Positions 7,025 to 13,497 of a stretch of DNA of 13,497 bases are shown here, piece after piece (positions within the stretch are counted from its first letter, which is position 1; each line of letters starts with the position of its first letter). Below the pieces are notes generated by a model, which was not told the DNA's origin, did not search any database, and worked only from the letters and a program-made list of their open reading frames with translations. Both the position numbers and the translations under genes were made by a program. Origin of the DNA: JAFNAG01 sp964353465 (GTDB taxonomy: Bacteria > Acidobacteriota > UBA6911); NCBI GenBank assembly GCA_964353465.1, contig CAYGWQ010000137.1, forward strand, positions 1 through 13,497, given 5' to 3'.

Positions 7025-8230
7025 ATGACACAGCGACTCATTAGCGCCACGCTTTTCCTGTCCTTCATTGCGTGCTTCGGCTTGGCACAGGACAATCCTT
7101 TTCCAAAATTCAAAGTATTCAGAGAGGCTGTCCCCGGCATCGATTTCTACGCCAACCAGAAGACCGAAGTGGATCCATTCATCAAGCCTCTGGCGGATGC
7201 TCGCGGGAAAATGGCTTCCTTTCTAGGTGATGATATCGCCAAAGGAGCGATCTTCATCTGTTCTACGCTGGCGCAGAAGGATTCGATCTACGACCAGCGC
7301 ATTTTCAAGTTTTACAAGTGGTATTTGATTCAATTGACGGCCGAAGCTCAGCGTGAAGAGCGTGCGGCTCGCGTGCAGGCTGCAGCGGCTGCTGCAGCTG
7401 CGCAGGGTGGACAGAGCGGCCAGGGCGGCCGCAGCGAGCAGGCTGGCCAGAGCGGCCGAAGCGGCCGGGGTGAGCAGAGTGGGCAGGGCGGGAGACAGGG
7501 AGGGACCCCGGGAGGTATGCAGTCTCCTGAATTCAGGGCCATGGCAGAGGCTCGCGCAGCCACACAGCTTGCATCCCAAATGGGCTATGCCATTCTAATG
7601 TCCAGCCTTAACAACGAGAAACCCTATCGGCCCTCGCGCCTGGATGACATGAGCCGCAGCCCGCTCAACGACTGGCTCGATATCGCCTTGGTCGCCCATG
7701 CCACCGGGACGGCGCAGAGTGCTTATCGCGTTTTGCAGGAGCGAGCGGATGATTGCTTCCCGCTGGACGATGTTCTGTCCATGTCGCGCCCCTTTGTGGC
7801 GCAGACAACCGACTCCGGCGGCGGTAGCGGCGGCGGTGGCGGCATGGGGGGGGGGCCGGTTATGATCACCGGTGCCGGGCCCGGGGGCGGCACAAGTAGC
7901 GGCACGGTCGCGATCAACACCGGTGTTGGTGGAGGGGATCGCGGCAGTGCCGGGCAGGCCGGCGGTCGCGGCGGCAGCGTTGGACAGGGAGGCGGGCGAG
8001 GCGGCAGCCGCGTTCTATCCAAAGATGTGGTGGACAGGATGGTTTTTGACGCCCAAGGCACGGCCTTCTTCACGTACCTTATTGAAAAGGCCGGCATCGA
8101 AAAAGTGAAAGATCTCGTGCAGCAGCAGCGCAAGGGAACCGAGTCGCTCGCGGTTGTTCAGACTCTCCTGGGTGCTGATGTCGACAAGACCGAGATGGAA
8201 TTCATGGACTGGGTTAAGACGAAAAAATGA
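7025..8230 (+). CDS. Secreted protein with glycine-rich inserts; degenerate peptidase_MA-like
   Basis: This 401-residue protein begins with a signal peptide (about 1-21, hydrophobic ISATLFLSFIACFGLA, cut near AQ-DN) and should be periplasmic or exported. Two low-complexity inserts break it up: 118-165 (Ala run, then Gly/Gln/Ser/Arg) and 264-329 (Gly-rich with Arg, Ser and Gln). The rest resembles the C-terminal half of peptidase_MA (gluzincin) proteins: PLNDWLDIALVAHATG (213-228) where the family has a 'PrWlnEGlA' motif, PLDDVLSMSRPF (246-257), then FFTYLIEKAGIEKVKDLV (348-365) and MEFMDWVKTKK at the end. No HExxH is present; the expected place reads ATQLASQMGYAIL. If the resemblance is real it is a non-catalytic relative. 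Its stop overlaps a possible start of the next gene (ATGA at 8227), so it is cotranscribed with the adaptors. Function is unknown; binding of an exported substrate is one idea. Confidence 0.8.
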   Translation: MTQRLISATLFLSFIACFGLAQDNPFPKFKVFREAVPGIDFYANQKTEVDPFIKPLADARGKMASFLGDDIAKGAIFICSTLAQKDSIYDQRIFKFYKWYLIQLTAEAQREERAARVQAAAAAAAAQGGQSGQGGRSEQAGQSGRSGRGEQSGQGGRQGGTPGGMQSPEFRAMAEARAATQLASQMGYAILMSSLNNEKPYRPSRLDDMSRSPLNDWLDIALVAHATGTAQSAYRVLQERADDCFPLDDVLSMSRPFVAQTTDSGGGSGGGGGMGGGPVMITGAGPGGGTSSGTVAINTGVGGGDRGSAGQAGGRGGSVGQGGGRGGSRVLSKDVVDRMVFDAQGTAFFTYLIEKAGIEKVKDLVQQQRKGTESLAVVQTLLGADVDKTEMEFMDWVKTKK

Positions 8231-8313
8231 TCGGAGTGAACAAAGGGGAATCGGGCCCGGATGCTTCGCAGCGAAGGGTCCATCGAAAAACAATCAAGAG
8301 GTTCGAGAAGATT

Positions 8314-9633
8314 ATGGCTTCGAAATCTCCTAAAACAATGCAGCGCAGATGGTCGCGGATCCTGCCGGTGCTTCTGGCAGGACTCCTGGTGTTGCTGGGT
8401 GGCCAGTGGTTCCGCGCAACCCATGCTCAAGCACCCGCACCGAAAGCGAAGAGCACCAGCATCCCGGCGGAAAAATCTCCCGCGACCGCCTCGGCGAGGG
8501 CGTATACCGTTGCCATGGGCGATGTCTCCCGCACCATCATTATTACCGGTGAACTGCAGGCTGCCAGCTCGCGGGAGATCCTTGTGCCCGTCACGAAGGC
8601 AAGCTCCTCCAGCACCATCACCTTCCTGGCTCCCGAAGGGAAGGTGATCCGAAAGGGAGAGCCGCTCGTGGAATTCGATGCCTCCAGTCTGCTCAGCCAG
8701 ATGGCGGAACAGCAGCGTAGCGTGGAGGAGGGCGGCCTCAACATCGAGAAAAAGCTCAAGGACCTCGAAGCCCAGAGAGCCGGCCTTCTGAATACCTTGG
8801 CCCAGGCGGAGGGGCAGTTGAAGATCGCGAAGTTGAACGCAGACATTCCGATCGATGTCCAGCCGGCCAACACCTTCCTGAAGTACCAGACGGATTACGA
8901 GAAGGCGAAGCTCTCGCTCGACAAGGCGAAGGAACAGCTGGCGAATTTCGAAGCGAGCTATGACTCGCAGCTTACGCTGGTTAAAATCCAGAGATCGCAG
9001 GCCGAATTGACGCTGAAGAGGATGGAGGGAGATCTGGGTCTCCTGTCTATCAAGGCGCCGCAGGATGGCGTGGTCATCTACGGCGATAACTGGCAGAGCA
9101 ACCGCAGGTATCAGGTTGGCGACATGGCGTTTCCCAATATGCCGGTCGTGATCCTGCCCGACCTCTCGGCGATGCAGGTCACCGGGTTTGTCTATGACAC
9201 GGAACTGCAGTTCCTGGCGATCGGCATGCCATGCGAGATCCACCTCGATGCGGTGCCGGGCAAGTCATGGCGCGGCAAGGTCCAGTCTCTGACCAGCGTG
9301 GCAACGCGCAAGGGTTTCGCCACGACCCAGAAAGTTTTCAAGGCGGTGATCCGGCTTGATTCCGTTGATCTCGAATCGATGAAGCCCGGCATGACGGCGC
9401 GCGCGGAATTCGTTTTGTCGATGGCATCGGGAGTTACCGTCGTCCCGCGTCAGAACGTGGGGTTGGACGTGCAAGGGCGCTATTATGTGCTGAAAGACAC
9501 CGGCTCCAAGACCCCACCGGCGCTGGAATATGTGAAAATTGGAGCTTTCGGCGATCACATGGTTCAGGTCCTCTCCGGAGTGGAAGCCGGAGATCGGATC
9601 CTCTCAGCTCAGAAGACCTCGGAGACGAAGTGA
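8314..9633 (+). CDS. HlyD/MacA-type membrane fusion protein, first of three
   Basis: This periplasmic adaptor links an inner-membrane transporter to outer components. From ATG 8314 it has 439 residues: a basic N-terminus, one membrane anchor (about 15-32, ILPVLLAGLLVLLGG), a Pro/Ala/Lys linker, then the first half of the lipoyl-like barrel-sandwich (80-125, with FLAPEGKVIRKGEPLVEFD). A helical hairpin spans about 126-240. The second barrel half follows (241-275, IKAPQDGVVIYGDN), then a beta-barrel (285-370, ending MKPGMTARAEFVL) and a membrane-proximal domain (372-430, GVEAGDRIL). ATG 8227 is also in frame and overlaps the previous stop, but 8314 puts the anchor at the usual distance from the start; the choice is not certain. 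Its stop overlaps the next start by one base. The best match in architecture is the MacA branch, paired with the MacB-like permease in this operon. Confidence 0.92.
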   Translation: MASKSPKTMQRRWSRILPVLLAGLLVLLGGQWFRATHAQAPAPKAKSTSIPAEKSPATASARAYTVAMGDVSRTIIITGELQAASSREILVPVTKASSSSTITFLAPEGKVIRKGEPLVEFDASSLLSQMAEQQRSVEEGGLNIEKKLKDLEAQRAGLLNTLAQAEGQLKIAKLNADIPIDVQPANTFLKYQTDYEKAKLSLDKAKEQLANFEASYDSQLTLVKIQRSQAELTLKRMEGDLGLLSIKAPQDGVVIYGDNWQSNRRYQVGDMAFPNMPVVILPDLSAMQVTGFVYDTELQFLAIGMPCEIHLDAVPGKSWRGKVQSLTSVATRKGFATTQKVFKAVIRLDSVDLESMKPGMTARAEFVLSMASGVTVVPRQNVGLDVQGRYYVLKDTGSKTPPALEYVKIGAFGDHMVQVLSGVEAGDRILSAQKTSETK

Positions 9634-10865
9634 TGAAATACAAAAAACTCATAATATTTCTGGTTGTCGTTGCGATCGTGGTCGCCGCCGGAAGCTGGTT
9701 TTATCGTTCCAGCGTGGCCTCCGTGGCAGTGAACGAAAAGGATCTCATGGAAGTGCAGCGTGTGGGCTTCCAGCAGATCATCAGTTCGAGCGGGCTGCTG
9801 GAAGCGCGTTCCACCGTGGCGATCAGTTGCCCGCAAGTGGGCAATGAGAGGCGCTTTAAGCTGGTGCGTGTCATTGATGAGGGGACTCAGGTTGCCGAAG
9901 GCGATTTTCTGATGGAATTCGACGGCGCCGATTTCAGCAAACGGCTGCGGTCGGCGGCCGACCAGTTCCAACGCCAGCAGGAGACGTATCAGCAGAGGCG
10001 TTCCAACTTTGACAACCAGGTGCGTGACAACAAGCTCAGCCTCGAGCAGGCCCGGGCCGATCTCGAAAAGCTGAACAACAAGCTCAATCAACAGGCCGAA
10101 CTCGAGAGCGCTCTCACCATCGCCATCACCAAGATCCAGCGGGATATGGCCCAGACCAAGGTCGAAATGCTCGAGAAGCAGGTCAAGCTGCAGGATGAGA
10201 GCAGCCGCCTTGACATGCAGATCGCCCGCAGTAATGAACGCCACTTCAAGAAGCAGATGGAAGATCTGCTGGACACGATGGACTCGTTGATCGTGCGGGC
10301 CCCGATGGCGGGCGTCGTCATCTACAAGCGCGATTTCAATAACGAGCCGAAGCCTGTCGTCGGTGCGGATGTCAATCCAATGGATCCGGTGCTCGAAATG
10401 CCCGACCTTTCCACGATGAGGGTAAAGGTGATGGTGGATGAGATCGATGCCGGCAAGGTACGGGTGGGCCAGCGCGTCCGAATCATCGTCCCGGCTCTGC
10501 AGGGCACGACGTTCGACGGCAAGGTGATCGAGCTGAGCGCGATCCTCAAGCAGGCTACCTACGATCGTGCACAAAAGGTAGCCGAAGCGCGTGTCGAACT
10601 TGATCTGGGGCAGGATCTTTCGCTGCTGCGGCCGGGAATGAGCGCGAGCGTTCAACTCATGGTCGGCACAATCAACCAGGCGCTGGTCATTCCCCTGGCT
10701 GCCATCCAGGAGCGGAATGGCGGGTCCTTTGTGCAGGTTTTAAAGGCAGACAAGAAGGATTTTGAGTGGCGTGCGATTGAACTCCAGACGAATGACGAAT
10801 TGTCTGCGGTAGTGAAATCGGGGCTGGAGGCTGGTGAGAAGATTCGTTCCAAACCTAAAGTCTGA
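9633..10865 (+). CDS. HlyD/MacA-type membrane fusion protein, second of three
   Basis: This 410-residue adaptor has a short N-terminus and a membrane anchor (about 6-23, LIIFLVVVAIVVAAG). Lipoyl half 1 covers about 53-98 (VIDEGTQVAEGDFLMEFD at 80-97). A long Gln/Glu/Arg-rich helical hairpin spans 100-218, and lipoyl half 2 runs from 219 (VRAPMAGVVIYKRD). The beta-barrel spans 262-345 with LRPGMSASVQLMV, and a membrane-proximal domain ends in GLEAGEKIRSK. It shares this plan, but little direct identity, with the adaptors before and after it. ATG 9633 overlaps the preceding TGA by one base (TGATG) and has GGAG upstream; the in-frame GTG at 9630 is less likely. The overlap implies translational coupling and equal output. 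It is most likely a subunit of the same transporter and not a separate system, since no transporter gene separates it from its neighbours. Confidence 0.93.
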   Translation: MKYKKLIIFLVVVAIVVAAGSWFYRSSVASVAVNEKDLMEVQRVGFQQIISSSGLLEARSTVAISCPQVGNERRFKLVRVIDEGTQVAEGDFLMEFDGADFSKRLRSAADQFQRQQETYQQRRSNFDNQVRDNKLSLEQARADLEKLNNKLNQQAELESALTIAITKIQRDMAQTKVEMLEKQVKLQDESSRLDMQIARSNERHFKKQMEDLLDTMDSLIVRAPMAGVVIYKRDFNNEPKPVVGADVNPMDPVLEMPDLSTMRVKVMVDEIDAGKVRVGQRVRIIVPALQGTTFDGKVIELSAILKQATYDRAQKVAEARVELDLGQDLSLLRPGMSASVQLMVGTINQALVIPLAAIQERNGGSFVQVLKADKKDFEWRAIELQTNDELSAVVKSGLEAGEKIRSKPKV

Positions 10866-10873
10866 GGCGGGTC

Positions 10874-12373
10874 ATGGTATATCACGAACGAGAAGATGCA
10901 ATAAAGAAATCCGGGTGGGGACGGCTGATCCTGCGGATTGTCGGCATTCTCATCCTGGTAGGCGCGGTCGCAGCGGTTGCGATGTATCGCGACCAGATCA
11001 TGAAGAAGGTCAGCAAGGTGCTGGCCGCAAGCGACGAGGAACCGATCCCCGTGCTGAGTCTCGAGAGGGGTCCCCTGACACTTGACGTGCAGGCCAACGG
11101 GGAGATCGTCGGGCTGGAAACGGTTGCAGTGCCCACCCCGAGCACCAGCGCGGGCTCGCTCAAGCTGGGCTGGCTGATCCCCGAAGGGACCATGGTAAAG
11201 CTTGGCGACGTCGTTGTGAAATTCGACAGTACCGATTCGCTGCTGCAGCTGGAGCAGCAGAACAACAGCCTGGCTTCCAATCAGGAAAACACCAGGATTA
11301 CCACCGGCACCCAGCAGTACAACGAGAAAGCCATGACCATCGACCGCACGCAGGCGCAGATGGATTATGACTATTCGATGAAGGTCAAGCCGGAGGATGA
11401 GACCATCTTTTCCAAATGGGATATCCTCGATGCCCAAATCAATGCCACGTTCGCCAAGGCGCGGATTGACAATCTGGCTGCCAAGTTTAAAGTGACGAAA
11501 CGGGTGAACAAGTCTCAGTTGCAGGTTCAGGCAATCGAGAAAAACCGGGCCACTACCGAGCTCGGGCGCATCCAGCAGACGCTGTCGGCGATGGAACTGC
11601 GCTCGCCGGCATCCGGCCTCCTGCTATACCGGCGCGACCGCAGGCGCGACCCGCAGATCGGCGACAGCTGCCAGGCCGGCCAGGTCCTCGTGGAAGTGGT
11701 CGACCTCAATGCGCTGCAGGCCCGCATTTACGTGCTGGAGAAAGAAGCGGGCAACCTGGACAAGGGCAAGCCGGTAACGATCGAGCTGGATGCGCTCCCG
11801 GACAAGGAATTCCACGGCGAGGTACGTTCCGTGTCTTCGGTCGCCGCGGCGCTGGAGCGGAACTCGCCGCTCAAGTACTTCACCTGCGACGTGACGATCC
11901 GTGACGCGGGCGAATATCTGAAGTACATCAAGCCCGGCATGGCGCTGCTGGCCAGGGTGATCCTTGAAAAATACGATTCCTGTTTTGTGGTTCCCGCCAG
12001 CGCCCTGACCGAAAAAGGGAACGACATCCTCGTATACATCAAGCAGGGCGATACGTTCATGCCCAGAACGGTGAAGATCGGCATGGGCAAGCACGGCCAG
12101 GCGACCATCCTGTTCGGCGTAAATGAAAAGGAACTCATTGCGCTCCGCAATCCGTTCGAAGTCCGCAAGCTGAAGCTGCCTGACTTCAGTAAAGCCTCTT
12201 CGGGCGGCCAGGGGCAAAGAGGGCGGGGCGGCCCTGGAGGTGATAGAGGCGACATGATGCGCATGATCCAGGGGCCCGGCGGCCAGGGCGGTGGCGGCGG
12301 CTACGGGCCCAGCGGCGGCGGCGGCATGGGCGGCGGCATGGGTGGCGGTGGCGGCCGTGGCGGCGGGCGGTAG
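10874..12373 (+). CDS. HlyD/MacA-type membrane fusion protein with glycine-rich tail, third of three
   Basis: This 499-residue adaptor has a charged N-terminus (1-16), a membrane anchor (17-37, RLILRIVGILILVGAVAAVA), lipoyl half 1 (70-120, LIPEGTMVKLGDVVVKFD) and a helical hairpin (about 121-240). It continues with lipoyl half 2 (241-278, LRSPASGLLLYRRD), a beta-barrel (280-365, IKPGMALLARVIL) and a membrane-proximal domain (367-436). Residues 443-499 then form a Gly/Arg/Gln/Met tail unlike standard MacA or HlyD, which end near the membrane-proximal domain. The tail composition resembles the inserts of the secreted protein at the start of the operon. ATG 10874 has GAGG about eight bases upstream and lies eight bases after the previous stop. 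The permease begins 37 bases downstream. The tail could be disordered and mediate contacts in the periplasm; that is inference. Confidence 0.92.
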   Translation: MVYHEREDAIKKSGWGRLILRIVGILILVGAVAAVAMYRDQIMKKVSKVLAASDEEPIPVLSLERGPLTLDVQANGEIVGLETVAVPTPSTSAGSLKLGWLIPEGTMVKLGDVVVKFDSTDSLLQLEQQNNSLASNQENTRITTGTQQYNEKAMTIDRTQAQMDYDYSMKVKPEDETIFSKWDILDAQINATFAKARIDNLAAKFKVTKRVNKSQLQVQAIEKNRATTELGRIQQTLSAMELRSPASGLLLYRRDRRRDPQIGDSCQAGQVLVEVVDLNALQARIYVLEKEAGNLDKGKPVTIELDALPDKEFHGEVRSVSSVAAALERNSPLKYFTCDVTIRDAGEYLKYIKPGMALLARVILEKYDSCFVVPASALTEKGNDILVYIKQGDTFMPRTVKIGMGKHGQATILFGVNEKELIALRNPFEVRKLKLPDFSKASSGGQGQRGRGGPGGDRGDMMRMIQGPGGQGGGGGYGPSGGGGMGGGMGGGGGRGGGR

Positions 12374-12393
12374 CGATCACTTGCAGCACTTGA

Positions 12394-12400
12394 AGAGGGA
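12394..12400 (+). promoter_or_regulatory. Ribosome binding site of the permease
   Basis: AGAGGGA lies ten bases before ATG 12411 and nineteen before the alternative in-frame ATG 12420, so it favours 12411 as the permease start. Confidence 0.55.
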
Positions 12401-12410
12401 TCCATAGATT

Positions 12411-13497
12411 ATGTTTACCATGGAAAGCGTTAAAGTCGCTTTGAGCAATCTGGGCCGGCGCAAGCTGCGCTCCTTTCTGACCATGCTGGGGATGATCTTC
12501 GGCGTGAGCGCGGTGATCGCGATGCTGTCGATCGGCGCCGGGGCCGAAAGCGAGAGCCTGCGCGTGATTGATAGCTTCGGCATTCGCAACATCATCATCA
12601 CAGCCAAAGATTTCAAGCCGGAAGAGCTGAAACAGATCCGGATCGACTCGCTCGGGTTGCACCTGCGGGATGTGGAAGCAATCGAGGCTGTGGTGCGCCC
12701 CAGGCCGCTGGTCACCGCCAAGCGCGTGGTCAAGACCTGGCAGGTGGCATCGGAAAGGGGGCGCAGCGACAGCCGCGTGCTCGGCGTGAGCAGCACGTAC
12801 CCGGAAATCAACAACCTCAAGCTGCTGCAGGGGACCTTTTTCCTTCCCATAGATGATGACTCTGAAAACCAGGTATGCGTGCTCGGCATCACCGCCAAGC
12901 AAAAGCTGTTCGGGTTCGGCGATGCGGTCGGCCAGAGACTCAAGATCAACGATCAGTGGCTTACCGTGGTCGGAGTGCTCACCGATGCAAGCGTGGGAAA
13001 GACGGATACGTTTGAAGGGGTGAAGATTCAGAATCCCAACAACGATATCTATATTCCCATCAGGACTTCGATCAAGAAATTCGATGTCGACGCTCTCGAA
13101 AACCAGCTTACCGAAGTGATCGTTCAGGTGCCGCCCGATACGGAATTAAAGGAGCAGTCGGCATCGATCAGCAGCCTGATGTCCACCATGCATCGCTATG
13201 TGGATGATTACTCGCTGGTGGTCCCTGAGAAGCTCCTCGAGCAGAGCCAGAAGACCCAGGCGGTCTTCAATATCGTCATGGGTGCGATTGCCGGTATTTC
13301 GCTCCTTGTCGGCGGGATCGGCATCATGAACATCATGTTGGCCTCGGTCCTCGAAAGAACCCGTGAGATTGGTATCCGCAGAGCTGTGGGAGCAACCCGG
13401 AGGGATATACTCGGGCAATTTCTCATCGAGGCGGTGGTTTTGAGTTTTACCGGTGGCCTGATAGGAATAATCGTCGGCTTCGGACTGACCAAGATCA
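12411..13497 (+). CDS. MacB/FtsX-type ABC transporter permease, partial (C-terminus beyond right edge)
   Basis: These 362 residues are most of a four-helix MacB-type permease without a fused ATPase domain. The family is usually about 400 residues, so only the last helix should be missing. The N-terminus has the typical VKVALSNLGRRKLRSFLTML (7-26) running into helix 1 (to about residue 42, FGVSAVIAMLSIGAGAE). A large periplasmic domain (about 45-280) includes LKLLQGTFF and QVCVLGITAKQKLFG. Helix 2 (286-310, GISLLVGGIGIMNIML) is followed by the cytoplasmic signature ERTREIGIRRAVGATRRDI (about 314-332) and helix 3 (about 340-360). MacB permeases transmit ATP-driven motion to the periplasm to push substrates through an adaptor and outer-membrane channel; they do not transport across the inner membrane in the classical way. 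The three adaptors upstream are its likely partners. A separate ATP-binding gene is expected past the right edge. Confidence 0.94.
   Translation, partial: MFTMESVKVALSNLGRRKLRSFLTMLGMIFGVSAVIAMLSIGAGAESESLRVIDSFGIRNIIITAKDFKPEELKQIRIDSLGLHLRDVEAIEAVVRPRPLVTAKRVVKTWQVASERGRSDSRVLGVSSTYPEINNLKLLQGTFFLPIDDDSENQVCVLGITAKQKLFGFGDAVGQRLKINDQWLTVVGVLTDASVGKTDTFEGVKIQNPNNDIYIPIRTSIKKFDVDALENQLTEVIVQVPPDTELKEQSASISSLMSTMHRYVDDYSLVVPEKLLEQSQKTQAVFNIVMGAIAGISLLVGGIGIMNIMLASVLERTREIGIRRAVGATRRDILGQFLIEAVVLSFTGGLIGIIVGFGLTKI

Noticed and set aside
7025..7090. Cysteine at residue 17 of the secreted protein considered as a lipobox
   Set aside because: The preceding residues F-I-A put phenylalanine at -3, which is a poor lipobox. 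A type I signal peptidase site after GLA fits better.
8158..9243. Open frame of 361 codons on the minus strand
   Set aside because: It is antisense to the first adaptor gene; no motif or plausible start context supports it.
9609..10655. Open frame of 348 codons on the minus strand, and a neighbour at 10652-11437
   Set aside because: Both are antisense to the second and third adaptors and show only compositional bias (His/Leu/Asp-rich).

Overview
The window is GC-rich bacterial DNA with Gram-negative character: there are three periplasmic adaptor proteins, a MacB-type permease and a sigma-54/NtrC-type regulatory unit. Gene content and the CCACAAAGA-type intergenic tandem repeat would suit an Acidobacteriota-like or deltaproteobacterial-like genome, but this is a weak guess; no rRNA or marker gene is present to settle it. 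No tRNA, rRNA, CRISPR array, insertion sequence or replication origin was seen.

Left half (1-5057), all on the minus strand. Read in transcription order it holds a soluble GAF/HisKA sensor kinase (5057-3840), an NtrC-family response regulator two bases later (3837-2485), a 285-base gap with a near-perfect -24/-12 sigma-54 promoter (2299-2314), a 93-residue protein with two Cys4 repeats (2199-1918), a NuoE/HydC-type [2Fe-2S] subunit with an extra cysteine-rich C-terminal domain (1869-1021), and a NuoF/HydB-type NADH/FMN subunit cut by the left edge (949-1). The layout suggests that the two-component pair switches on the redox operon through sigma-54. The catalytic partner, for example an [FeFe]-hydrogenase or an NAD-linked formate dehydrogenase, would lie beyond the left edge.

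Middle (5058-7024), plus-strand genes. After a 240-base divergent spacer with a 9-bp tandem repeat come a TerB-like protein (5298-5825), a 389-base stretch with no convincing gene, a small HEAT-repeat protein (6215-6754), and a 270-base stretch with overlapping inverted repeats.

Right half (7025-13497), a tightly packed plus-strand operon. It encodes a secreted protein with two glycine-rich low-complexity inserts whose remaining sequence resembles an inactive peptidase_MA (gluzincin) domain, then three consecutive divergent HlyD/MacA-type membrane fusion proteins, the third with a glycine-rich tail, and then a MacB/FtsX-type permease cut by the right edge. No ATP-binding subunit is in the window. 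The most unusual points are the triple adaptor array with its secreted glycine-rich partner, and the sigma-54-driven redox operon led by an uncharacterised double-Cys4 protein.
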